Shown here: in pieces, positions 37,292 to 44,978 of the stretch
Layout: every line of letters starts with the position of its first letter
How positions within the stretch are numbered: the stretch's first letter is position 1
Source of the DNA: Thiothrix lacustris DSM 21227
GTDB lineage: Bacteria > Pseudomonadota > Gammaproteobacteria > Thiotrichales > Thiotrichaceae
Assembly: GCF_000621325.1 (NCBI RefSeq)
Contig: NZ_JHYQ01000007.1
Location: 62,001-126,000 of the forward strand
Direction of reading: 5' to 3'
DNA length: 64,000 bases
Translations under genes and position numbers: made by a program
Notes under the pieces: model-generated
The model's database searches: none
Seen by the model: only the letters and a program-made list of their open reading frames with translations
What the model was told of the DNA's origin: nothing

Positions 37292-39265
37292 GCCCATCGC
37301 GTCAGGGTCTTGCACCACATCCACCACCCGGCAGTTGTCGCACATTTCCAGCCGTTTGAGGGCGCGGGGATCCTGAAACATGGGGTGGGAAGCCAGTTTG
37401 CCGAGCATCATTTTGATCGCGCTTTGGCTGCCAAAGGGTTTGCCGCAACGGATACAGCAGAACGGTTCTTCCTCGTGGAGGGTGCGGGTCAGGCGGCGCT
37501 GTGCGTGGTCGGCAAGGTAAAGCGGTTGTAGGGTAATGGCCTGTTCCGGGCAGCCATTGGCGCACAAGCCGCATTGCACGCAGCGGTCGGGGTGGAAGCG
37601 CAGTTGTGGCTTGTTGGTGCCGCCGTCGATGGCTTTCAGGGGGCAAATGGTGGCGCAGGCCATGCACAGGGTGCAGGCGTCCTTGTTGATGTTGAGTAGG
37701 CCGAAGGGTGCGCCTTGCGGTAGCGGGATTTCGGCGCTGGGTTGTGGGGCATGTTGGTAGAGGTGGTCAAGCGCTACCGTCCATTGCAGGCGTTTGTCAT
37801 TCATGCCGCCTTGGGTGGAGGAGGGGAATGTCGGCATGACCGGGGCGGGGCTGATGCCATCCGCTGGCGTGCCGACGGCCAGCCATTGAATCGCATCGCT
37901 GGCATAGCCTAGCCCCTGCAATTGCGCGTGGGCGGTGGCGAGTTGCTGTTGCAAGGTTTGGCGGCTCAGTTCGGGCGTGGCGTCTTCGTCGTAGAGCAGC
38001 ACTTGCGAGGCACCGAAACTGAGAGCGGCGAACCACAGTTCCGGGCTGGTACTGCCGAGTTCTTCCACCGGTAAAGGCAGGATATTGGCAGGTAAAGCAT
38101 CCAGCGACACCGCCATTTCGCTGCGGTGGAACAGAATTTTGGGGGCAATGCCACCCGCTTCCCGGTACGTGCGCAACATGACCCGCAACTGGTCAACGCT
38201 GTGCGCCGGGGAGGGGTACTGGTAACGGATAGCACCGCTGGGGCAGGCCGCCGCGCAAGCGCCACCGCCTTGACACAGTTGCGGGTTGACTTCGATTTTT
38301 GTGCCGATGGAAATGATTGCTTCCGCCGGGCAAGCGTCAATGCAGCGGGTGCAACCCTTCAAGCCGCTGCTGCTGTGGGCGCAAAGACTGGGGTTGTAGT
38401 GGAAATAACGTGGCTTGCTGAATTCGCCGATCAGGTCGGGAAGTTCGGCTAGCGTAGTGGCAAGCGTTTCCGGGCTGGGGGCGAAATAGCCGGGCGGTTG
38501 TATGCCGCGTTGCAGGGTAGGTGTGAGTTGCAGGTCGAGGATCAGGTCAGTTTGCAGGATGCTGCCTTTGCCATCCTCACTGTTCAAGCTGATGCTGAAA
38601 GCCCCTAAATACCCACTGATGTCGATGCTGCGCCCAGCCAATGGCGTAACCACTTGCTTCAGCTCTGTGTTCACGGCTTCCGTCAGCAGCATGTGCGGCT
38701 TGAGTGTCTCCGGCAATTGTGCCGCGATTTCCAGCGCTTCCGCCCCGCCAATAATCAGCACCCGGCCTTGCGACTGGTAAGCAACCGAGTCGGTCACGGC
38801 TTGTGGGTGTTGTTGCAAACTGGCGAGCGCCTGCTGGCGGGCGGCGAGTAAGGTGTCGTGGGTCATGGCGTTTGTTTCCATCAGGGATTCCAGTTGTGCG
38901 CGGGCAGTGCGTTGCAGGTGGTATTTCATGTCGGCAGTGATCAGGTTGCCGAGTGGGGCGAATGTGGTGTAGTCGCCGCAGTAGTCATTGAGCGGGTCGA
39001 TGACGTTGAATTCGGGTTGGTGGAACAGCTTGCGTAGAGCCGATTTGCGTAAGGATTCACTGACTTTGGCAGAAAAGAAGCCGCTGTAGTCGGAGTCGAA
39101 ACCCAGTGTTTCCAACGGGGGCATATCGGCATCGGTGAGTTCGGGGGGCGCTGCGGGCGGCGCTTCGGGGGGCGTTGCGGGTTCTGCTTCTGGCTTTTCA
39201 GCGTCGGCGGTTTTGGTTTCGCGCTTCAAGCGTGCCCAGCGTCCGAGAAAGTTTTCATCGCTCAT
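37262..39265 (-). CDS. DUF3306-4Fe-4S ferredoxin fusion protein of the fdh locus
   Basis: Residues 1 to about 120 (MSDENFLGRWARLKR, Pro/Ala-rich linker, LPPLETL-like start, ESLRKSALRKLF) match the separate DUF3306 protein usually found in fdh operons. From about 130 to 667 follows a large polyferredoxin: one pair of 4Fe-4S motifs near residue 300-345 (CTRCIDACP, CQGGGACAAACP), another near 530-590 (CTLCMACATICP, CVQCGLCANGCP), and two late CxxC pairs (CIRCG, CDNC). Probably an electron-transfer or sulfur-handling maturation factor. An internal MTHDTLLAARQ could be an old separate start. Confidence 0.85.
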   Translation of the reverse strand: MSDENFLGRWARLKRETKTADAEKPEAEPATPPEAPPAAPPELTDADMPPLETLGFDSDYSGFFSAKVSESLRKSALRKLFHQPEFNVIDPLNDYCGDYTTFAPLGNLITADMKYHLQRTARAQLESLMETNAMTHDTLLAARQQALASLQQHPQAVTDSVAYQSQGRVLIIGGAEALEIAAQLPETLKPHMLLTEAVNTELKQVVTPLAGRSIDISGYLGAFSISLNSEDGKGSILQTDLILDLQLTPTLQRGIQPPGYFAPSPETLATTLAELPDLIGEFSKPRYFHYNPSLCAHSSSGLKGCTRCIDACPAEAIISIGTKIEVNPQLCQGGGACAAACPSGAIRYQYPSPAHSVDQLRVMLRTYREAGGIAPKILFHRSEMAVSLDALPANILPLPVEELGSTSPELWFAALSFGASQVLLYDEDATPELSRQTLQQQLATAHAQLQGLGYASDAIQWLAVGTPADGISPAPVMPTFPSSTQGGMNDKRLQWTVALDHLYQHAPQPSAEIPLPQGAPFGLLNINKDACTLCMACATICPLKAIDGGTNKPQLRFHPDRCVQCGLCANGCPEQAITLQPLYLADHAQRRLTRTLHEEEPFCCIRCGKPFGSQSAIKMMLGKLASHPMFQDPRALKRLEMCDNCRVVDVVQDPDAMGDTMSRSFRH

Positions 39266-39267
39266 CG

Positions 39268-39771
39268 TTAATGTCCCCGGTCGTTGTCGTTTTGCCAGTC
39301 GGTCAGGCGGCGTTTTTTCTTTTTTTCTGGCGCGTAATGTTCCAGCACGTAGGCTTCTGTCCAGCGGTAGAGTTCGGGCGGAATCGGTACGGCATACACT
39401 TCCGCGCTGCCTTGCAGGTAGGAATTGGCTTCGTCGAAACTGAGGGTGACGATGTATGGGGAGGGCGTGCCGTCAGCCGCGAGGTTGGCGATGATGTAGC
39501 AGCCCGGTTGCGGCGATTGCAGGTTGTGGTAGTAACCTTCGCATTCGTCGCGGTGCAGGCTGACACTGAGACCGGGGTAAAGGTATTGCTGGATGCCGTC
39601 CTGTTCGTGCAACAGGGTAACGGTGTGGTGTTCATTGGTACCGACCACCACGCCGGTGGCTGTCCAATAGGCATCAGCCCAGCGGCTGATCGACGGGCGT
39701 TTTTCCAGAATGACGGATACCGCCAGCCGTTGGGGTAAAAGGGGCGCATCTTGCAGGGTTGATGGATTCAC
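39268..39771 (-). CDS. DUF3305 family protein of the fdh locus
   Basis: 167 residues, with PQRLAVSVILEKRPSISRWA, DEHHTVTLL-like sequence and YNLQSPQPGCYII. This small family is found almost only beside DUF3306 and formate dehydrogenase genes, and its biochemical role is unknown. The GTG start at 39771 has GGAGGA 5-6 bases upstream. It stands 2 bases before the DUF3306-ferredoxin gene, so the two form a unit driven by a near-perfect sigma54 promoter. Confidence 0.82.
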   Translation of the reverse strand: MNPSTLQDAPLLPQRLAVSVILEKRPSISRWADAYWTATGVVVGTNEHHTVTLLHEQDGIQQYLYPGLSVSLHRDECEGYYHNLQSPQPGCYIIANLAADGTPSPYIVTLSFDEANSYLQGSAEVYAVPIPPELYRWTEAYVLEHYAPEKKKKRRLTDWQNDNDRGH

Positions 39772-39804
39772 GGTTTTCCTCCGAAAGCGTTCTTTAAAGA
39801 CTTG

Positions 39805-39820
39805 AGCAAGTTACGTGCCA
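39805..39820 (-). promoter_or_regulatory. Sigma54 (-24/-12) promoter of the DUF3305-DUF3306 unit
   Basis: Minus strand TGGCAC-N5-TTGCT, a full match to the consensus. Start expected near 39793, about 22 bases before the GTG start. Confidence 0.88.
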
Positions 39821-39872
39821 GCGGGCGAAGGGGGGAATAAGTCGGTTTGGCGGTGTTTAATGCGGGGGTGTT

Positions 39873-39917
39873 GGGTCATTTTGTCCGGTTTGGCCGTTGG
39901 ATGTGGGTCAATTTGTT
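39873..39917. promoter_or_regulatory. Paired activator sites (UAS) shared by the DUF3305 gene and moaA
   Basis: GGGTCATTTTGTC (39873-39885) and GGGTCAATTTGTT (39905-39917), centres 32 bp apart. They lie between two divergent sigma54 promoters at about -80 to -117 from both expected start points, so one pair can serve both. Confidence 0.68.
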
Positions 39918-39962
39918 ACGTTCTGCGCTTGAGGGGAATGTATTCCTGCGGGTTTGAAGGGG

Positions 39963-39978
39963 CGGTATGGTTCTTGCT
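39963..39978 (+). promoter_or_regulatory. Sigma54-like promoter of moaA
   Basis: CGGTAT-N5-TTGCT. The essential GG and GC and their 10-base spacing are present, but the -24 element is weaker than in the other three. Start expected near 39990. Confidence 0.55.
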
Positions 39979-40009
39979 AGAGGACAATACAGCAGACGGA
40001 GAAAATTGA

Positions 40010-41017
40010 ATGAGCAGCACTGCCCACCCCACCCAACTGGTTGATCGCTTTGGTCGTCAGATTACTTATGTCAGGTTGTCGGTCACTGACCGTTGTGACT
40101 TGCGCTGCGTGTACTGCATGTCTGAAGACATGACCTTTGTACCACGCGAGCAATTGCTGACGCTGGAGGAAATAGCGCGGCTGGGCAAAGCCTTCGTCGC
40201 TCTCGGCGTGCATAAACTTCGCATTACCGGCGGTGAACCGCTGGTACGTCGCAATATCCTCAAGCTGTTTGAGGATTTGGGGCAATTGGAGGGCTTGCGT
40301 GACCTGACCGTCACCACTAACGGCACGCAGTTGACCCGCTACGCCAAAGACTTGAAAGCGGCAGGCGTGACCCGCGTCAATATCAGCCTTGATACGCTGG
40401 ATGCAGAACGTTTCCACAAACTCACTCGCCTCGGCGACATCAGCAAGGTGCTGGCGGGGATTGATGCGGCACTGGAAGCCGGTTTCCAGCGGGTCAAGCT
40501 GAATGCGGTGGTGCTGAAACACCGTAACCACGATGAAGTCACCGATCTGGTTAATTTCGCCCACCAACGCGGCATGGACATCAGCTTTATCGAAGAAATG
40601 CCGCTGGGCGTGATTGGCGATCATGACCGTGCCGAAGCTTATTATTCCAGCGATGAAATCCTCCGTGATTTGCGGGGCACAATGGCATTGCATGAGGTAG
40701 AGGACAATACCGGCGGGCCTGCACGCTATTTCCGACGCGGGCATACGGATAGCCGGGTGGGGTTCATTTCGCCACATAGCCACAATTTTTGCGATACCTG
40801 CAACCGGGTGCGGGTCACGGCGGAAGGGCGTTTGCTGCTGTGCCTGGGGCAGGAACATTCAATGGATTTACGCCGCGTATTGCGTGCCAACCCCGGTGAT
40901 GATGCCAAGCTGCGCGAAGCCTTACTGGCGTCGATGGCGCTTAAACCCAAGGGTCACGATTTCGACCTGCAAGCCCAACCGGTTATTTTTCGCCATATGA
41001 GCGCCACTGGAGGTTAA
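40010..41017 (+). CDS. moaA: GTP 3',8-cyclase (molybdenum cofactor biosynthesis protein A)
   Basis: Radical SAM enzyme of the first step of molybdopterin synthesis. N-terminal cluster CxxxCxxC at Cys29, 33 and 36 (RCDLRCVYCM), ITGGEPLVR, and the C-terminal cluster CDTCNRVRVT...LLLCLG. It ends in Gly-Gly, as functional MoaA does. Length 335 aa. GGAG lies 8 bases before the ATG. First gene of moaA-fdhD-regulator, divergent from the fdh accessory unit. MoaC, MoaD and MoaE are not in the window. Confidence 0.96.
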   Translation: MSSTAHPTQLVDRFGRQITYVRLSVTDRCDLRCVYCMSEDMTFVPREQLLTLEEIARLGKAFVALGVHKLRITGGEPLVRRNILKLFEDLGQLEGLRDLTVTTNGTQLTRYAKDLKAAGVTRVNISLDTLDAERFHKLTRLGDISKVLAGIDAALEAGFQRVKLNAVVLKHRNHDEVTDLVNFAHQRGMDISFIEEMPLGVIGDHDRAEAYYSSDEILRDLRGTMALHEVEDNTGGPARYFRRGHTDSRVGFISPHSHNFCDTCNRVRVTAEGRLLLCLGQEHSMDLRRVLRANPGDDAKLREALLASMALKPKGHDFDLQAQPVIFRHMSATGG

Positions 41018-41019
41018 TC

Positions 41020-41871
41020 ATGTCTGAGCCATCTGTCACTGCGTATCCGCATTTGAGCAATGCTTCGCTGGATACCACCATCTGTGTGCAGCCGGTGGAT
41101 GAATACGGGCAAACGCGAGAAGGCTACATTTCTGCGGAACGCCCGCTGACGATTTACCTCGACAAGCGCGAAATCCTTACCCTAATGACCATGGGCAGCC
41201 AGCCGGAATTGCTGGTGCTGGGTTGGTTACGCAACCAGAACCTGATTACCGAAATCGCCCAGCTCAAGGCGATTCAGGTGGATTGGGAAACCGAATCGGT
41301 CGCTGTCACCACCTTTCAGGGCGTGGAGGGGCTGGATGAAAAGCTCGGGCGCAAAACCGTCACCACCGGCTGCGGACAGGGAACCATGTTTGGCAACCTG
41401 ATGGACAGGCTGGATCAGTTGCAACTGCCCGCCGTCACGGTGCAGCAGTCGCAGCTTTATGACACCTTGCACGCGCTCACCGAATACAACGAAATCTACC
41501 GGCGGGCGGGGGCGGTGCATGGTTGTGCGCTGTGTGCGGGCACTGACATCCTTAGTTTCGTGGAAGACGTGGGTCGGCACAATGCGGTTGATAGCATCGC
41601 CGGGTACATGTGGCTGCACGGCATCAGTGGTGGCGACAAGCTGTTTTACACCACCGGGCGGCTGACCTCGGAAATGGTCATCAAGGTGGCGCAAATGGGC
41701 GTGCCGGTGCTGTTATCGCGTTCTGGCGTGACTGAAATGGGGCTGGAGCTGGCGAAAAAGCTGGGGGTAATCCTCATCGCCCGCGCCAAAGGGCGGCATT
41801 TTCTGGTGTACAACGGGGTGGAGCGGGTGGTGTTTGATGCCATGCCTCGGCGTGTGGAAGCGGATGCATGA
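41020..41871 (+). CDS. fdhD: Formate dehydrogenase accessory sulfurtransferase
   Basis: FdhD carries sulfur from IscS to the bis-MGD cofactor of formate dehydrogenase. Seen here: KTVTTGCGQGTMF with Cys118, a CxxC at Cys169/172 (VHGCALCAG) and VEDVGRHNAVDSIAGY, TTGRLTSEMV, SRSGVTEMGLELA. Length 283 aa. It starts 2 bases after moaA and overlaps the next gene by ATGA. Its place in the cofactor unit fits a Cys-type FDH that needs sulfuration of the metal. Confidence 0.93.
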   Translation: MSEPSVTAYPHLSNASLDTTICVQPVDEYGQTREGYISAERPLTIYLDKREILTLMTMGSQPELLVLGWLRNQNLITEIAQLKAIQVDWETESVAVTTFQGVEGLDEKLGRKTVTTGCGQGTMFGNLMDRLDQLQLPAVTVQQSQLYDTLHALTEYNEIYRRAGAVHGCALCAGTDILSFVEDVGRHNAVDSIAGYMWLHGISGGDKLFYTTGRLTSEMVIKVAQMGVPVLLSRSGVTEMGLELAKKLGVILIARAKGRHFLVYNGVERVVFDAMPRRVEADA

Positions 41872-42767
41872 ATCAGGCTACCTACATGAGCGTCAAGCAG
41901 GTTGCTGATTACTTGCAACTGAATGAAAAGAAAGTCTACGAATTGGTGCGTGATAACCAGATTCCAGCCACCAAGGTGACAGGCAAATGGCTGTTTCCGC
42001 GTACTTTGGTGGATCGTTGGCTGATGGAATCGTCCTATAACGGTTTGCTTAGCGACCGGCTTTCCATTGTGGGTAGTGACGATCCGTTGCTGTATCGGGT
42101 GGCAATGGCTTACACCAATGCGGTGGGACCCAATGCGCTGGTCAGCTATTTTCCGACCGGCACTAGCATGGGCTTGAAGCTGTTGCACATGCGCCGCGCG
42201 GATGCTTGTTGCTTGCACTGGGGGCCGAATGAGGAAAGCGGTTTGCGTCACCCGGCCTTGCTGCGCCAGTTTCGGCAGGCGGATTTGTGGGTGTTGGTGC
42301 ATTTGTACCGGCGTGAACAGGGGCTGATGTTGCACCCGGAGGTGTTGGCACGGGTTGGGGGGGATACGCAGCAAATTTTTCGTCAGGAATTGCGCTGGGT
42401 GGCGCGGCAGCAGGGTTCGGGGTCGCAGCGTTTTTTGATGGAAATACTCAGTCGTGCCAACCTCAGTTTGGACGATCTGGACATGCGCCAGACAGCTTAT
42501 TCCGAACGCGAGGCAGCGGCGCTGGTGTCAATGCGTGAGGCGGATATTGCGCCGGGGGCGAAGGCAGCAGCCTTGGAAAACGGGTTGGCCTTCATCAGCT
42601 ATGGGTGGGAGTCGTTCGATATTGCCTTGCCGCGTAATATCTGGTTCCGGCATTTGTTTCAGGGGCTGTTGCAGCGGTTGCGCTCGGATGTGACCCAGCG
42701 CATGGTGCTGACGTATGAGGGCTATGATTTGAGCGAGACGGGGAAGCTGTTGTGGGGGGAGGATTAA
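41868..42767 (+). CDS. HTH regulator with periplasmic-binding-protein-like domain
   Basis: The N terminus is an excisionase/MerR-like helix-turn-helix (MSVKQVADYLQLNEKKVYEL, residues 7-26). The rest (about 70-299) resembles the PBP-like domain fused to MoeA or HTH proteins in cofactor loci (ALVSYFPTGTSMGLKLLH, DACCLHWGP, IAPGAKAAAL). This architecture suggests a one-component sensor of an oxyanion or of the cofactor, perhaps a ModE substitute. Which metal or ligand it binds cannot be told. ATGA overlap with fdhD. No TM or signal peptide, so it is cytoplasmic. Confidence 0.78.
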   Translation: MNQATYMSVKQVADYLQLNEKKVYELVRDNQIPATKVTGKWLFPRTLVDRWLMESSYNGLLSDRLSIVGSDDPLLYRVAMAYTNAVGPNALVSYFPTGTSMGLKLLHMRRADACCLHWGPNEESGLRHPALLRQFRQADLWVLVHLYRREQGLMLHPEVLARVGGDTQQIFRQELRWVARQQGSGSQRFLMEILSRANLSLDDLDMRQTAYSEREAAALVSMREADIAPGAKAAALENGLAFISYGWESFDIALPRNIWFRHLFQGLLQRLRSDVTQRMVLTYEGYDLSETGKLLWGED

Positions 42768-42780
42768 GCGGCTGAACCAA

Positions 42781-42815
42781 GAAAACGCAGGTCAGGGGAG
42801 AGCCATGACCCGCGT
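42781..42815 (-). terminator. Terminator after the aldehyde dehydrogenase gene
   Basis: Minus strand: ACGCGGGTCA and TGACCTGCGT pair (9 of 10) around an 11-base loop, followed by TTTTC. It starts 23 bases beyond the stop. Confidence 0.65.
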
Positions 42816-42837
42816 CAAGTCGCGAGGAGGAGGAAAC

Positions 42838-44358
42838 TTAGAAGAAGCCCAGCGGGTTGATGTCGTAGCTGACCAGCAGGTTTTTGGTTTGCTGGTAGTG
42901 GTCGAGCATCATTTTGTGGGTTTCACGGCCTACGCCAGATTTTTTGTAGCCACCGAAGGCTGCGTGCGCGGGGTAGAGGTGGTAGCAGTTAGTCCATACA
43001 CGGCCTGCTTGGATGCCACGCCCCATGCGGTAAGAACGGTTCATGTCACGCGTCCACACGCCAGCACCCAGACCGAACTCGGTGTCATTGGCAATAGCCA
43101 GCGCTTCCGCTTCGTCTTTGAAGGTGGCCACCGACACGACTGGCCCGAAGATTTCTTCTTGGAACACGCGCATATTGTTGGTGCCTTTCAGCAGGGTAGG
43201 CTGGATGTAGTAACCTTCGCAGTAATCCGCCGCCATGCTTTCAACTTCACCGCCGGTAATGACTTCCGCGCCTTCTTCCTTGCCAATCTGGATGTAGCTG
43301 AGGATTTTTTCGTACTGCTCTTGGGAGGCTTGCGCACCGACCATGACTTCCGTATCCAGTGGGTTGCCGCGTTTGATTTGTGCGGCACGCTCGATCACCA
43401 TGCCGATGAATTTTTCGTAGATGGATTCTTGAATCAACAGGCGTGAAGGGCAGGTGCAAACTTCGCCTTGGTTGAAGAATGCCAGTACCGCGCCTTCGAC
43501 TGCTTTGCTGACAAACGCATCTTCATGATCCAGTACGTCTGCAAAGAAGACGTTAGGGGATTTGCCGCCCAGTTCTACGGTGGAGGGAATGATGTTTTCC
43601 GCCGCGTATTTCATAATCAGGGAGCCGACCGGGGTAGAGCCGGTGAAGGCGATTTTGGCGATGCGTTTGCTGGTGGCCAGTGCTTTGCCTGCTTCTACGC
43701 CGTAGCCGTTGACGATGTTCAAGACACCGGCTGGCAGTAAGTCAGCGATCAGTTCCATCATGACCAGAATGGAGGCGGGGGTTTGTTCTGCCGGTTTCAG
43801 TACCACGCAGTTGCCTGCTGCGAGTGCGGGCGCTAGTTTCCAGCACGCCATCAGCAGCGGGAAGTTCCACGGGATAATTTGACCGACCACGCCCAGCGGC
43901 TCATGGAAGTGGTAAGCGACGGTGTGTTCGTCGATTTCACCCATCGTGCCTTCTTGCGCCCGCAAGCAACCTGCGAAATAGCGGAAGTGATCGGAGGAAA
44001 GTGGCACGTCAGCGTTCAGGGTTTCGCGCACGGCTTTGCCGTTGTCCCAGGTTTCGGCGACTGCCAGCATTTCCAGATTGGCGTCGATGCGGTCAGCGAT
44101 TTTCAGCAGGATATTGGAGCGTGCGGCTACGGATGTTCTGCCCCACGCGTCTTTGGCGGCGTGGGCGGCATCCAGTGCCAGTTCGATGTCTTCGGCGCTG
44201 GAGCGCGGGATCTGGCAGAACGGCTTGCCATTGACCGGGGAAATATTGTCGAAGTATTCACCGTTTACCGGGGCAATCCATTCGCCGCCGATGAAGTTGC
44301 CGTAGCGTTCTTTGAAGTTGATGACGGCGCCTTCGGTATTTGGATTTGCGTATTGCAT
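42838..44358 (-). CDS. NAD-dependent aldehyde dehydrogenase (ExaC/AldB-like)
   Basis: Oxidises an aldehyde to the acid. The general-base Glu in [11 protein letters not shown], the catalytic Cys in [34 protein letters not shown] and the substrate-site [11 protein letters not shown] are present. The C terminus [11 protein letters not shown] is typical of acetaldehyde-type enzymes (AcoD/ExaC). Length 506 aa. GAGGAGA precedes the ATG. It stands alone between terminators. The aldehyde used in vivo cannot be told. Confidence 0.92.
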   Translation of the reverse strand: MQYANPNTEGAVINFKERYGNFIGGEWIAPVNGEYFDNISPVNGKPFCQIPRSSAEDIELALDAAHAAKDAWGRTSVAARSNILLKIADRIDANLEMLAVAETWDNGKAVRETLNADVPLSSDHFRYFAGCLRAQEGTMGEIDEHTVAYHFHEPLGVVGQIIPWNFPLLMACWKLAPALAAGNCVVLKPAEQTPASILVMMELIADLLPAGVLNIVNGYGVEAGKALATSKRIAKIAFTGSTPVGSLIMKYAAENIIPSTVELGGKSPNVFFADVLDHEDAFVSKAVEGAVLAFFNQGEVCTCPSRLLIQESIYEKFIGMVIERAAQIKRGNPLDTEVMVGAQASQEQYEKILSYIQIGKEEGAEVITGGEVESMAADYCEGYYIQPTLLKGTNNMRVFQEEIFGPVVSVATFKDEAEALAIANDTEFGLGAGVWTRDMNRSYRMGRGIQAGRVWTNCYHLYPAHAAFGGYKKSGVGRETHKMMLDHYQQTKNLLVSYDINPLGFF

Positions 44359-44484
44359 GGTTCTTCTCCTCTCTCAATGACTGGTCTGAATCAAGTAAAG
44401 CCGAATCCTCTGTGCGGCTCTTGTGGATAACATAATCTATCAAGGTTGGATAAAGGTTGGTGAAACGGAAAGGTTGGCAAAAAG

Positions 44485-44730
44485 TTAGCGATTTCCCAAC
44501 ACAGCTTCCGCCAGACAAAGCCGTGCCCATACTTCAACAGGGTCATTCTTGTTAACCAGATGCCCAAACCGCTTACGTACCGCAACCCCCAACCAGCGTT
44601 GCACCGCAAGGTTAGCCTCGCCAGAATGCGGATATTTCCCCAATCGAAACGCCAACAATTCCACCAAGGTGCTGTCGACGGACACCATTACCGAATCATT
44701 TTGAAAGTAAATACGGTATTGAACTGGCAT
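44485..44730 (-). CDS. Small unknown protein
   Basis: 81 residues with balanced composition (for example VELLAFRLGKYPHSGEANLA) and no TM or metal motif. I do not recognise it. No clear ribosome site lies before the ATG. It stands alone between the aldehyde dehydrogenase gene and the fic terminator, on the same strand as both. It may be real or a remnant. Confidence 0.42.
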   Translation of the reverse strand: MPVQYRIYFQNDSVMVSVDSTLVELLAFRLGKYPHSGEANLAVQRWLGVAVRKRFGHLVNKNDPVEVWARLCLAEAVLGNR

Positions 44731-44833
44731 GGCTAAGCATTTAATCGTCGTTGTTGGTAAAACACTTCACATTTAAGTGACGGGGAGAATGACGTAGAAC
44801 CACATTAAAAAGCATTATTAACGGTGAACAATA

Positions 44834-44867
44834 GAAAAAAAGCAATCAGAGCATAGCCGTGATTGCT
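44834..44867 (-). terminator. Rho-independent terminator downstream of fic
   Basis: Minus strand: AGCAATCA and TGATTGCT form a perfect 8-bp stem with an 11-base loop, followed by TTTTTTT. It lies about 110 bases after the fic stop. The rest of 44731-44978 shows no gene I can support. Confidence 0.8.
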
Positions 44868-44978
44868 AAGGGACAAATCCTAAGAGGAGTGACTTGTGCT
44901 ACAGAGCCTAATACGATGAATCGCTGAGTGGATATTAACCGAAAACAAGTGCCATGAGGAGGTAATTGGAGGTCACGC

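Noticed and set aside
42795-42815. A third-party copy of the GGGTCAT activator site (reverse strand ATGACCC)
   Set aside because: The match is partial (GGGTCATGG), single rather than paired, and is fully explained as one arm of the aldehyde dehydrogenase terminator.
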